64,000 nt of DNA from JAZKDW01 sp040387375 (lineage in GTDB: Bacteria > Pseudomonadota > Gammaproteobacteria > Burkholderiales > Burkholderiaceae_D): contig JAZKDW010000046.1 of assembly GCA_040387375.1 (NCBI GenBank), forward strand, positions 62,001-126,000, read 5' to 3'. A program made the position numbers and the translations under genes. Shown here piece by piece: positions 17,914 through 26,199 of this stretch (its first letter is position 1; the number at the start of each line of letters is the position of its first letter). The notes under the pieces are model-generated. The model did no database searches. It worked only from the letters and a program-made list of their open reading frames with translations, and was not told the origin of the DNA.

Positions 17914-18021
17914 TCAGCTAAACCAGATTCGTTTGATGAACAACACCAGGAAAAACAGCAATGCAACCGCTGCCAGGATCAGACCCGTCTTGCGATTGTT
18001 CGGCTTTTTCAGATCAGACAT
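17914..18021 (-). CDS. Cytochrome oxidase small assembly protein, 35 residues
   Basis: This very short gene lies exactly between ctaD and ctaG. It encodes a basic N-terminus (MSDLKKPNNRKTG), one membrane helix (about residues 13-29) and a short basic tail ending IKRIWFS. Small single-helix proteins of this kind, annotated as cytochrome oxidase small assembly protein, occur at the same place in Burkholderiales. Its stop is followed by one base and then the ctaG ATG, so translation is probably coupled. The role is inferred from position. Confidence 0.82.
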   Translation of the reverse strand: MSDLKKPNNRKTGLILAAVALLFFLVLFIKRIWFS

Positions 18022-18056
18022 AATCACCATCAGGCGGGCTTGCGCCCGCCAGTTAA

Positions 18057-19661
18057 TCACTTCACTACCGGCGGCACTTCAAAGGTGTGGAACGGTGCAG
18101 GACTAGGCACAGTCCATTCAAGTCCTTCGGCGCCATCCCATGGCTTGTCCCCGGCTTTTTCACCACCCCTGATCGACGGCAGAATCACCGCAAACAGGAA
18201 ATACACCTGCATCAGGCCGAAACCCAGGCCGCCGATCGACGCGATGACGTTGAAATCGGTGAACTGCGCGGCATAATCCGCATAACGGCGGGGCATACCG
18301 GCGAGACCCAGGAAATGCATCGGGAAAAAGGTAATGTTGAACATGATCAGCGAGCCCCAGAAATGGATCTTGCCGCGGGTTTCGTTGTACATGTAGCCAG
18401 TCCACTTCGGACCCCAGTAATAAAAACCGGCGAACATGGCAAATAGGGAACCGGCCACCAGCACATAGTGGAAGTGCGCCACCACATAATAGGTATCCTG
18501 CATCTGGATATCAATCGGCGTCACGGCAAGGATCAGGCCGGTGAAGCCGCCCATGGTAAACACGAAGATGAAACCGATGGCAAACAGCATCGGCGTCTCG
18601 AATGTCATCGAGCCGCGCCACATCGTGGCGATCCAGTTGAAAATCTTGACGCCGGTCGGCACCGCGATCAGCATCGTCGCGTACATGAAGAACAACTGGC
18701 CCGTAACCGGCATGCCGGTCGTGAACATGTGATGCGCCCAGACCATGAACGACAGGATCGCGATCGAGGACGTTGCATATACCATCGATGCGTAGCCGAA
18801 CAGCGGCTTGCGCGCAAATGCAGGGATGATGTGCGACACGATGCCGAATGCCGGCAAAATCATGATGTACACCTCGGGGTGCCCGAAGAACCAGAAAATA
18901 TGCTGGTACATGACCGGATCGCCGCCGCCGGCCGCATTAAAGAACGACGTGCCGAAATGACGATCGGTCAGCGTCATCGTAATCGCGCCTGCCAGCACTG
19001 GCATGACGGCGATCAGCAGATAAGCGGTAATCAGCCAGGTCCAGCAGAACATCGGCATCTTCATCAGCGTCATGCCGGGGGCGCGCATGTTCAGCACCGT
19101 GGTGACGATATTGATCGAGCCCATGATCGAGGAAGCGCCCATGATGTGCATTGCGAAAATTGCCATGTCCATGCCAACGCCCATCTGCGTCGACAGCGGC
19201 GCATACAGCGTCCAGCCGGCAGCAGTCGCGCCGCCGGGTACGAGGAACGATGCGCCCAGCAGGATCGCGGCTGGCGGCAACAGCCAGAACGAGAAATTGT
19301 TCATCCGTGCAAATGCCATGTCGGATGCGCCGATTTGCAGCGGGATCATCCAGTTGGCGAAGCCCACGAACGCCGGCATGATGGCGCCGAACACCATGAT
19401 CAGGCCGTGCATCGTGGTCAGCTGATTGAAGAAATCCGGCTTGAACAGTTGCAGGCCGGGCTGAAACAGCTCGGCGCGGATCAACAGCGCCAGCACGCCA
19501 CCCGACAGGAACATGATAAAGGAGAACCACAGGTAAAGCGTCCCGATGTCCTTGTGGTTGGTTGCGTACAGCCAGCGGCGCCATCCGTGCGGATGCCCGT
19601 GATCATGACCATGCGCGTCGTGAGAATGATCGTGTGCGTGATCGGCTGCGGTTGTGCTCAT
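18057..19661 (-). CDS. ctaD: Cytochrome c oxidase subunit I
   Basis: This is the catalytic subunit of the aa3-type oxidase, holding heme a and the heme a3-CuB centre where O2 is reduced. The 534-residue protein has twelve membrane segments. Ligand regions include MHGLIMVF, WFFGHPEVYIMILPAFG (CuB His and cross-linked Tyr), AHHMFTTG and HFHYVLVAG (His for hemes a3 and a). An unusual His/Asp-rich N-terminus (about ten His in the first 26 residues) precedes the conserved WLYATNHKD. It follows ctaC by 21 nt. Confidence 0.98.
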   Translation of the reverse strand: MSTTAADHAHDHSHDAHGHDHGHPHGWRRWLYATNHKDIGTLYLWFSFIMFLSGGVLALLIRAELFQPGLQLFKPDFFNQLTTMHGLIMVFGAIMPAFVGFANWMIPLQIGASDMAFARMNNFSFWLLPPAAILLGASFLVPGGATAAGWTLYAPLSTQMGVGMDMAIFAMHIMGASSIMGSINIVTTVLNMRAPGMTLMKMPMFCWTWLITAYLLIAVMPVLAGAITMTLTDRHFGTSFFNAAGGGDPVMYQHIFWFFGHPEVYIMILPAFGIVSHIIPAFARKPLFGYASMVYATSSIAILSFMVWAHHMFTTGMPVTGQLFFMYATMLIAVPTGVKIFNWIATMWRGSMTFETPMLFAIGFIFVFTMGGFTGLILAVTPIDIQMQDTYYVVAHFHYVLVAGSLFAMFAGFYYWGPKWTGYMYNETRGKIHFWGSLIMFNITFFPMHFLGLAGMPRRYADYAAQFTDFNVIASIGGLGFGLMQVYFLFAVILPSIRGGEKAGDKPWDGAEGLEWTVPSPAPFHTFEVPPVVK

Positions 19662-19682
19662 CTTCTCAATCTCCTAATTCAA

Positions 19683-20843
19683 TTACTTGCGCGCAGCCAG
19701 CACTTCAGCTGGTTGAACAATGTTTTCGCCGGCCTTGTTGGACCATGTGTTGCGGGTGTACGTGATCACGGCCGCTATATCGGTATCGGACAGGACACCT
19801 TTCCACGGCGGCATCGCTTTTTTGCCATTGAGGACAATGTCGAGATTCTCACCCTTCGGACCGTTGACGACAGGCGAACCGTCCAGTGCCGGGAAGGCAT
19901 TCGGCACACCTTTGCCATTTGCCTGGTGGCAAGCAACGCAATTGGCCGCGTATACTTTTTCGCCGCGTTGCTTCAGCTCGTCGACCGTCCAGACCTTGTT
20001 CGGATCGTCCGCTTTCGCAGTCATTTCTTTTTTCTTGCCGTCAACCCATTCCTTGTATTTCGCCTCGCTTACCACATTGACGACGATCGGCATGAACGCA
20101 TGGTCTTTTCCACACAATTCAACACACTGGCCGCGGAAAGTACCTTCTTTTTCGGCCTTGAACCAGGTATCGCGCACAAACCCGGGAATCGCATCCTGCT
20201 TGACGCCGAACGCGGGAACACCCCATGCGTGTATGACGTCGTTGGCGGTAGTAACGATACGGATTTTCTTGTTGACCGGGACGACGACGGGGTTGTCGAC
20301 TTCGAGCAGGTAATTGTCATTCTTGACCTTCGTCGCATCGACGATTTGCTCGGCCGGCGTGGACAGGCTGGACAGGAAGGAAATGCCTTCGCCATCACCC
20401 TTGAGGTAATCGTAACCCCATTTCCACTGCATGCCGGTCGCCTTGATGGTGATGTCGGCGTTGGAGGTGTCTTTCATGGCAACCACGGTTTTGGTCGCAG
20501 GCAATGCCATCAGGATAACGATGATGAACGGTACGACGGTCCAGGCGATCTCGACGGTCGTGCTTTCGTGGAAACTGGCCGATTTGTGACCCAGTGACTT
20601 GCGGTGCTTGAGGATCGAGTAAAACATCACGCCGAACACGGCCAGGAAAATCACCAGGCAGATACCCAGCATCCAGTTATGCAGTTGGTAAATCTCGTGC
20701 GCAATTTGCGTTACGGGCTCCTGGAAGTTCAGTTGACGCACTGCCGGGCCACCCGGGCTATCGACGACTGCCCAAGATGACGGGCCAGCCGCCAGGAGCA
20801 ATGCACCGAGCATTAACGATTGAAGGCGCTTCGCATGTTTCAT
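19683..20843 (-). CDS. ctaC: Cytochrome c oxidase subunit II with fused cytochrome c domain
   Basis: Subunit II accepts electrons through its CuA centre. The 386-residue protein has a signal peptide, two membrane helices (about 57-76 and 98-116) and the CuA site Cys240, Cys244, His248, Met251 in CVELCGKDHAFM. A C-terminal class I cytochrome c domain carries CVACH at 302-306 and a likely Met ligand at 344. The fusion is of the caa3 type, so electrons can pass internally from heme c to CuA. It is the first gene of the leftward oxidase operon. Confidence 0.96.
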   Translation of the reverse strand: MKHAKRLQSLMLGALLLAAGPSSWAVVDSPGGPAVRQLNFQEPVTQIAHEIYQLHNWMLGICLVIFLAVFGVMFYSILKHRKSLGHKSASFHESTTVEIAWTVVPFIIVILMALPATKTVVAMKDTSNADITIKATGMQWKWGYDYLKGDGEGISFLSSLSTPAEQIVDATKVKNDNYLLEVDNPVVVPVNKKIRIVTTANDVIHAWGVPAFGVKQDAIPGFVRDTWFKAEKEGTFRGQCVELCGKDHAFMPIVVNVVSEAKYKEWVDGKKKEMTAKADDPNKVWTVDELKQRGEKVYAANCVACHQANGKGVPNAFPALDGSPVVNGPKGENLDIVLNGKKAMPPWKGVLSDTDIAAVITYTRNTWSNKAGENIVQPAEVLAARK

Positions 20844-20891
20844 GATTTCCTCAAAAGCCCAAATTAGAATTCTGTGTAATGCTTCACCGTG

Positions 20892-21338
20892 CTATATCTG
20901 CGCGGCTCTCAACTGCTGCCGGAGCTCTTGCGCAAACTCGCGTCGTTTCCATTCTGTCAAAAACCGGCCTACCTCAACCCGCATGCCGCCCGCTTTCAAC
21001 TCGATCAGTGCGCCGCGCACTTCAGGCAGCTCGACGCGCGTATGACGCGGATCCAGCCTGAATTGCCGGGACTGCTCTGCCTGTATCAGTTCTACCAAAA
21101 GGTAATCATCGATGAGGGCGATGTGCTCGCGATCCGTTGCATGACGTCCATACTGCAGGAAAGCCAGGCCTACCGCGGCCATTTCCAGAAATGCAAAGCC
21201 GAGGATGAACCAGGCACCGCGCAACGTGAAAACAAGCGCCACGGCCAGCGAAATCGAACACAAGGCTGCATAGGCCATCGCCAGTTGACGCGGCGAAATC
21301 GAGCAATTGCGTTTCAAGACCCATTCGCGCCTGGCCAT
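20892..21338 (-). CDS. DUF2244 domain membrane protein
   Basis: This 148-residue protein begins with a short basic segment (REWVLKRNCSISPRQL), followed by two membrane helices (about 19-40 and 44-62) and a cytoplasmic C-terminal half containing VELIQAEQ, RVELPEV and a basic amphipathic end. This is the DUF2244 pattern; the family commonly flanks cytochrome oxidase genes. It lies just upstream of ctaC on the same strand (48 nt) and may share transcription. Function unknown. Confidence 0.82.
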   Translation of the reverse strand: MARREWVLKRNCSISPRQLAMAYAALCSISLAVALVFTLRGAWFILGFAFLEMAAVGLAFLQYGRHATDREHIALIDDYLLVELIQAEQSRQFRLDPRHTRVELPEVRGALIELKAGGMRVEVGRFLTEWKRREFAQELRQQLRAAQI

Positions 21339-21567
21339 GACCTGTCACCCGAGCGAATCAGCCACGCAATGCCCATGCTGCGCAAAACCCACGAAGTATA
21401 AGTCGGAAAGGTGGCTTTTATCAAGGGGAATAACGAATGAACAAGCGCCCGAACGCGCGATTTTGCGGGGCTTCGCAGCCTTTTTTGCAACCCTGAGCTG
21501 GATGTAATTCTTGACATTTTTATGACTGGTAAACATCTACGCCGCACTCTTGCAGCGACGTGCGCCG

Positions 21568-22515
21568 TCATTTTCGATGCAGATCGAGCCTGATGATCGA
21601 TTCGCCGCTTGCCCTGGTTCTGGGCGCCGGGCGGAAAGCATGCCCGTAGACGATTTCAAAGGTAAGTGGAATGGCGCCATCCGCACGGCGGTTCTGTTCC
21701 AGCGCATGCACGACCTGTGCCCAGTCGCGCCTGCCCAGCAAACCGCGGCGCCGGGTTGTCATCGGATTGCCTCCCCATGCCCGCACGTCCGCCATCAGTT
21801 TGTCCACCGTCGGATAGGTAACGGTGACGGTCTCCATGTCCATCACCGGCGTCGAAAAGCCGGCGTTGACCAGCATGTCGCCAAAGTCATGCATGTCGAC
21901 GAACGGCAGCGCATGGGGAGCCGCATCGATGCTGGCGAAAGCCGCCCGCAATTCCCGGAAGGTGTCGGGTCCGAAACAGGAAAACATCAACAGCCCATCG
22001 ACCCGCAACACGCGCCGCCATTCGGCGAAAATGCGGTCAGGCTGCGGATGCCAGTGCAATGCAAGATTCGACCAGACCAGGTCCACGGCATCGGCGCCGA
22101 ACGGCAAGTGTGCAAAATCGCCGCATGACAGGTCGGCAATGTCGCCCGCACCGATGTTTGTTCTGGCGGGCAGCCATTTGGTCAGCAGGCGCTGCATTGC
22201 CGACCGCGACGATGCCTGCAGGTCACGCGCGGCCGACAGCATGGCCAGCGAGGCATCAATCCCGATCAGGTGCGCGTTGCCGAACCGTTGCTGCAAAGCC
22301 GATAAATCCGCACCCTCGCCACAACCCGCATCCAGTATTCGTTGCGGCGCCAGTTTTACCAATGCCAGGCGCTCGAACATTCTGCCGGCGACTTCGCGCC
22401 GCAGGAATTGCGACTCGGCGACCCGGGCAGGGGACGCGAACAAGCGGCGAACGCGCCGCAAATCGATCGGTGCGCTCAAAGAAGCGTCGGACAAGGGAGA
22501 AGATGGCAGGGACAC
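21568..22515 (-). CDS. bioC: SAM-dependent methyltransferase, BioC-like
   Basis: This 315-residue class I methyltransferase has the SAM motif RILDAGCGEGADL near residues 60-72, the acidic loop GIDASLAML, and motif IV VWSNLALHWHPQPD. The last matches the BioC family, whose members methylate malonyl-ACP to start pimelate synthesis for biotin. Its segment FSCFGPDTFRELRAAF is also typical of BioC. No other bio gene is nearby, and it diverges from comF. BioC is the best call, but a related methyltransferase cannot be excluded. Confidence 0.75.
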   Translation of the reverse strand: MSLPSSPLSDASLSAPIDLRRVRRLFASPARVAESQFLRREVAGRMFERLALVKLAPQRILDAGCGEGADLSALQQRFGNAHLIGIDASLAMLSAARDLQASSRSAMQRLLTKWLPARTNIGAGDIADLSCGDFAHLPFGADAVDLVWSNLALHWHPQPDRIFAEWRRVLRVDGLLMFSCFGPDTFRELRAAFASIDAAPHALPFVDMHDFGDMLVNAGFSTPVMDMETVTVTYPTVDKLMADVRAWGGNPMTTRRRGLLGRRDWAQVVHALEQNRRADGAIPLTFEIVYGHAFRPAPRTRASGESIIRLDLHRK

Positions 22516-22581
22516 GGCGAATGAGAGAGCTGAAGTGAGATAATCGGCACCAGTTTACACGCTTGAAGGAGTTAATGCTCC

Positions 22582-23328
22582 ATGCTTTCCCGGTTCCGCC
22601 ACTGGTCTTCGCACCTCATCGCCCGTCTGCCGGCAGCGATACCGTCATGCTGCGCGCTGTGCGGCGGCACCGGCAATGATGCGCTGTGCGAGGCTTGCCA
22701 CGCACGCTTTTTTAGCGCGCCACAACATCGCTGCGGGCAATGTGCGATCCCGTTGCCGGACATTACCGCATCATCGGCAAGCAGCTGCGGCGATTGCCTG
22801 AAACAGAATCCTGCATTCGATGCAACGATTGTTGCAACCGATTATGTGCCGCCGGTCGATCAACTGGTGCTGGCACTGAAATTCGGCAGCCAGCTGGCGC
22901 TGGCGCCCGCGTTCGCGCGCATGCTGCGTGACGCCTTGCTGCGGGCGCCGGACAGCAAACTGCCGACCCTGCTGACCGCCGTGCCTCTGGGCGCGCAGCG
23001 TCTGGCGGAGCGTGGTTTTAACCAGGCTCTGGAAATTGCCAGGCCGCTGTCGCGCGGACTTGGCATCGGGCTGGACGCCGGCCTGATTGTCCGTTCGCGC
23101 GACACGCAGGCGCAAGCCATGCTGCATCCGGCGCAACGCCAGCAGAATATCAGGCACGCGTTTGTCGTCTCCGGCGACGCCATCGGCCGCGTGCACGGCC
23201 AGCATGTCGGCGTGGTCGATGACGTGATGACTACCGGAGAGACACTCAACGAACTGGCCGCGACATTAAAACGATTTGGCGCGCTGCGGGTGACGAATTT
23301 TGTATTCGCGCGCACGCTGCTCAAATAA
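22582..23328 (+). CDS. comF: ComF family phosphoribosyltransferase-like protein
   Basis: This 248-residue protein of the ComF/GntX type has a Cys-rich N-terminal zinc region (CCALCGG, CEACH, CGQC, CGDC within about residues 23-72) and a type I phosphoribosyltransferase domain. The PRPP loop reads VGVVDDVMTTGETLNELA near residues 211-228. ComF proteins are linked to DNA uptake and to use of foreign DNA; the biochemical activity is not firmly established. The start at 22582 follows AAGGAG by 12 nt; no better in-frame start exists. trmL follows after 16 nt. Confidence 0.88.
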   Translation: MLSRFRHWSSHLIARLPAAIPSCCALCGGTGNDALCEACHARFFSAPQHRCGQCAIPLPDITASSASSCGDCLKQNPAFDATIVATDYVPPVDQLVLALKFGSQLALAPAFARMLRDALLRAPDSKLPTLLTAVPLGAQRLAERGFNQALEIARPLSRGLGIGLDAGLIVRSRDTQAQAMLHPAQRQQNIRHAFVVSGDAIGRVHGQHVGVVDDVMTTGETLNELAATLKRFGALRVTNFVFARTLLK

Positions 23329-23344
23329 ACGAAGGAGAACACAT

Positions 23345-23815
23345 TTGTTTCACGTTGTACTGGTTGAACCTGAAATTCCGCCCAACACCGGCAATATCAT
23401 TCGCCTGTGCGCCAATACCGGCGCGCAGCTGCATCTGATCGAGCCGCTGGGTTTTCCGCTCGACGATGCCAAGATGCGGCGCGCCGGGCTCGATTATCAT
23501 GATTACGCCACGATGAAAGTGCATCGCGACTGGGCGGCCTTCATCGCCAGTGAAGCGCCCGACAGGTCCAGGATGTTTGCACTGACCACGCATGGTTCGA
23601 TGCCGTTTGCAGACGTCACATTCCGGCCGGGCGACGTGTTTGTGTTTGGCTCGGAAACCAAAGGACTGGATGCGGCCTTGCGCGAGTCCTTTCCTTCCGC
23701 ACAACGCATTCGCCTGCCGATGCGGCCTGACAACCGCAGCCTCAATTTGTCGAATACGGTCGCAGTAGTGGTGTACGAGGCCTGGCGGCAAAACGGATTT
23801 GCCGAAGGGTGTTGA
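23345..23815 (+). CDS. trmL: tRNA (cytidine(34)-2'-O)-methyltransferase TrmL
   Basis: TrmL methylates the wobble ribose of tRNA-Leu isoacceptors. The 156-residue protein has the SPOUT-family knot motifs: EPEIPPNTGNIIRLC at the start, FGSETKGL in the middle, and RLPMRPDNRSLNLSN near residue 129. I chose the TTG start at 23345, 7 nt after AGGAG; the product then begins MFHVVLVEPEIP, the normal N-terminus and length. The longer frame from 23300 overlaps comF. Confidence 0.94.
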   Translation: MFHVVLVEPEIPPNTGNIIRLCANTGAQLHLIEPLGFPLDDAKMRRAGLDYHDYATMKVHRDWAAFIASEAPDRSRMFALTTHGSMPFADVTFRPGDVFVFGSETKGLDAALRESFPSAQRIRLPMRPDNRSLNLSNTVAVVVYEAWRQNGFAEGC

Positions 23816-23859
23816 CCTGCCTCACCGCCAGCAAGCCGGGGGGATAGAATTTAATTCGT

Positions 23860-23865
23860 TATAAT
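23860..23865 (+). promoter_or_regulatory. Candidate -10 box TATAAT
   Basis: A perfect TATAAT lies 24 nt upstream of a 33-residue ORF and 169 nt upstream of the copper chaperone gene. No good -35 hexamer stands at 16-18 bp, so it is only a candidate promoter for the small ORF and chaperone. Confidence 0.35.
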
Positions 23866-23889
23866 CCCGGCATATCGCAGCGCACATCA

Positions 23890-23991
23890 ATGACGCCACT
23901 CCTACGCTCCCTCACCGCCTGGCTAGTCCTTCTCAGTCTTGTGCTGGGTGGCTTTACGCCGCTGGCCGCCGGCACCGGCAGCCACTTTTAG
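23890..23991 (+). CDS. Possible 33-residue exported or membrane peptide
   Basis: A short ORF encodes MTPLLRSLTAWLVLLSLVLG followed by GFTPLAAGTGSHF. This looks like a complete signal peptide or single membrane helix with almost nothing after the predicted cleavage site. It lies between trmL and the copper chaperone gene, 24 nt after a perfect TATAAT and 43 nt before the chaperone ATG. It has no strong ribosome binding site. It may be a leader peptide, a small membrane protein, or the truncated remnant of a longer secreted protein. I do not recognise a family. Confidence 0.4.
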   Translation: MTPLLRSLTAWLVLLSLVLGGFTPLAAGTGSHF

Positions 23992-24034
23992 CGGCCTGCT
24001 GCTGTGCTTTAATCGACTCATTCAAAGGATCATC

Positions 24035-24511
24035 ATGACTTTCCGCTCAATTATTTCCCTGGCCGCTGCCATGCTGTTCAGCGCCTCCGCGCAGGCGCAC
24101 GAATACAAGGTCGGCGACTTGCAGATAGCGCACCCGTACGCCCGCGTCACTGTCGCCAACCAACCTGCCGGCGCGGCTTATCTGACGATTGAAAACAAGG
24201 GCAAGGACGCCGACAAATTGCTCTCGGCCGCATCGCCGGTCGCCAACGAGGTGCAGATTCATTCGATGTCGATGGAAGGCAATGTGATGAAGATGCGTGA
24301 AGTGGGGAGCGTGGAACTCAAGCCAGCCGCCAAAGTGTCGATGCAACCGGGCCATGGTTATCACATCATGCTGATCGGCTTGAAGCAGCCGCTCAAGGCC
24401 GGCGATAAATTCCCGCTGACGCTGACCTTTGAAAAAGCCGGCAAGACAGAAGTGTCAGTGCACGTCGAACAGCCAAAAGAACCCAAGGAAGCCGGCGCGC
24501 ATCGCCACTAA
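24035..24511 (+). CDS. Periplasmic copper chaperone PCu(A)C
   Basis: PCuAC proteins bind Cu(I) in the periplasm and pass it to the CuA site of cytochrome oxidase or to Sco. The 158-residue product has a signal peptide (cleavage near AQA-HE) and a cupredoxin-like domain. The copper motif is formed by H in VQIHSMSMEGNVMKM and the downstream MQPGHGYHIMLIGL, giving the H(M)x10Mx21HxM pattern. The His-ending tail EAGAHRH may add a ligand. An in-frame ATG at 23939 lies upstream of the signal peptide and is rejected. It fits the nearby oxidase cluster. Confidence 0.9.
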   Translation: MTFRSIISLAAAMLFSASAQAHEYKVGDLQIAHPYARVTVANQPAGAAYLTIENKGKDADKLLSAASPVANEVQIHSMSMEGNVMKMREVGSVELKPAAKVSMQPGHGYHIMLIGLKQPLKAGDKFPLTLTFEKAGKTEVSVHVEQPKEPKEAGAHRH

Positions 24512-24514
24512 TCC

Positions 24515-24994
24515 TTACTGAGGTTTGCGCACCTTCGCCAGCAGTTTGGTGGTGGAACGGTCGTGCTCGAAATCGATTGCCACCGCGCGGCCGCCATATG
24601 CGGCGACGGCGCGTCCCTCGGGAATCGCCGTCATGTCGTAGTCACCGCCTTTTGCATAAATATCCGGCCGTGCTTCCTGCACGGTTTCCAGCGCGGTGTC
24701 TTCATCGAAGGGCACGACCAGGCTGACCGATTCCAGCGCCGCCAGCAGCGCCATCCGATCGTCACAGTTGTTGAGCGGACGGTCATCACCCTTGCCGAGC
24801 CGCTTCACCGACGCGTCGGTATTGACCGCCACCACCAGCGACCCGCCCAATGCGCGCGCCTGCGCGAGATAGGTGACATGCCCGCGATGCAGAATGTCGA
24901 ACACGCCATTGGTCAGCACGACCGGCTTCGGCAAGCCTGCGACGCTGGCTGCCAGCCTAGCGCGTGAGCAAATCTTTTTTTCGAATTCAGGCAT
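24515..24994 (-). CDS. hldC: D-glycero-beta-D-manno-heptose 1-phosphate adenylyltransferase
   Basis: This enzyme activates heptose 1-phosphate to ADP-heptose for the LPS core. The 159-residue protein is a stand-alone nucleotidyltransferase matching only the C-terminal half of E. coli HldE (RfaE). Motifs are LTNGVFDILHRGHVTYL near residues 26-42 (HxGH) and the later YAKGGDYD. In betaproteobacteria the kinase and adenylyltransferase are commonly separate genes. A terminator for the upstream ferritin-like gene lies just before it. It converges with the copper chaperone gene (3-nt gap). Confidence 0.92.
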   Translation of the reverse strand: MPEFEKKICSRARLAASVAGLPKPVVLTNGVFDILHRGHVTYLAQARALGGSLVVAVNTDASVKRLGKGDDRPLNNCDDRMALLAALESVSLVVPFDEDTALETVQEARPDIYAKGGDYDMTAIPEGRAVAAYGGRAVAIDFEHDRSTTKLLAKVRKPQ

Positions 24995-25015
24995 GGCGCT
25001 TATCGGGCGAAAGGA

Positions 25016-25047
25016 TTAAAAAAAGCCGCAAAAAATGCTTGCGGCTT
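25016..25047 (-). terminator. Rho-independent terminator of the ferritin-like gene
   Basis: On the minus strand AAGCCGCAA pairs with TTGCGGCTT around a loop of about 7 nt, followed by a T-run (plus-strand A-run 25018-25024). It lies between the ferritin-like gene stop (25068) and the hldC start (24994). Confidence 0.85.
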
Positions 25048-25067
25048 TAATCGATTGCGGCGGTGGT

Positions 25068-25925
25068 TCAGACCGGTTGCGGCGCGGTAGCCGCAGCAAG
25101 CCGCGCGACGATTTCCTTGCGATAGCGGTTCAGCTCCTGCACGGTGCCGAAGGTACGCTCAAACAGCAGCGACATGTTGTGCAGGATACGATCGACCACT
25201 TTCTTTTCCCATTCGCCATCGAATTTGATCTGGTTGTCTAGCCATGCTTCAAGCCACTCCGGATCCGGCAAGCGGCTTTGCACCGTGTCATTCGGGAACA
25301 GCGCCTGATTCACGTGCAGATTGGTCGGGTGCAGAGGTTTTTCCGTGCGGCGCGCCGACGCCATCAGCACGCTGATTTTGGCAAACGCAACACGTGCCGA
25401 ATCGCCGACTTCGAGCAGCGCCTTTTTCATGTAGCGCAGGTATGCGCCACCATGACGCGCTTCATCCTGGCTGATGATCTTGTAGATGTGTTTGATCACA
25501 GGCTCGGTATGCCATTCGGAGGCGCAGCGATACCAGTGGTTCAGCCGGATCTCGCCGCAGAAATGCATCGTCAGGGTTTCCAGCGGAGGAGCGGGATCAA
25601 ATTCAAAACGCACCTGATCCAGCTCGTCTTCGGTTGGTACAAATTCGGGTTTGAAACGGCGCAGATACTCCATTAACACCAGGGAATGCTTTTGCTCTTC
25701 AAAAAACCAGACCGACATGAATGCGCAAAAGTCGCTGTCGCTGCGGTTATCGCGCAAAAACATTTCGGTAGCCGGCAGTGCCGACCATTCGGTGATCGCA
25801 TTCATCTTGATGGTTTGCGCCTGCTCGTCAGTCAGGCTGGAGGCGTCAAACTGATCCCACGGAATATCTTTTTCCATGTCCCAGCGGACTTGCTCGAGCG
25901 ATTTAAACAGTTCTGGGTACAACAT
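25068..25925 (-). CDS. Ferritin-like di-iron protein
   Basis: This 285-residue helical protein has two carboxylate/His motifs of the ferritin-like di-iron fold. The first is in FMSVWFFEEQKHSLVL (EExxH, about residues 76-80), and the second in IISQDEARHGGAYL (DExxH, about residues 150-154). Extra Glu residues lie in EWSALPATE and HFCGEIRLNHW. It resembles the acyl-ACP desaturase/oxygenase branch, and homologues in Burkholderiales are annotated only as ferritin-like. An oxidative role on an acyl or similar substrate is possible but unproven. Monocistronic, followed by a terminator. Confidence 0.75.
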   Translation of the reverse strand: MLYPELFKSLEQVRWDMEKDIPWDQFDASSLTDEQAQTIKMNAITEWSALPATEMFLRDNRSDSDFCAFMSVWFFEEQKHSLVLMEYLRRFKPEFVPTEDELDQVRFEFDPAPPLETLTMHFCGEIRLNHWYRCASEWHTEPVIKHIYKIISQDEARHGGAYLRYMKKALLEVGDSARVAFAKISVLMASARRTEKPLHPTNLHVNQALFPNDTVQSRLPDPEWLEAWLDNQIKFDGEWEKKVVDRILHNMSLLFERTFGTVQELNRYRKEIVARLAAATAPQPV

Positions 25926-26036
25926 ACGCGCCTTAAGAATTGAGTTAAGTGCTTGATTCTATCAAGAAAACCGACCCGCAAGCGGCCAAGGACCAATATC
26001 CCTGGCCTGACCCGGGATCCGATTTTGATACGGCAT

Positions 26037-26050
26037 CAAACCATGGTTTG
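26037..26050. repeat. Perfect 14-bp palindrome CAAACCATGGTTTG
   Basis: A perfect palindrome lies in the 274-nt divergent gap between the ferritin-like gene and glutathione peroxidase. It could be an operator. Nothing else recognisable was seen in 25926-26199. Confidence 0.5.
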
Positions 26051-26199
26051 CCGATTTTCTCTGTCAGGGCCGTATTTTAACCTTTTAAAATGCTGCTTCA
26101 AATGCGCGCACCGCAGGGAACCGGGATTCATCAGCATATTGCTGACGGCCAAATCGGGTACAGTCTGAACCTGACGATACATCAAGGGAACCGTACAAA

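Noticed and set aside
18468..20597. 709-codon open frame on the plus strand
   Set aside because: It is antisense to ctaD and ctaC, is full of His/Arg runs typical of a GC-rich shadow frame, and shows no family motif.
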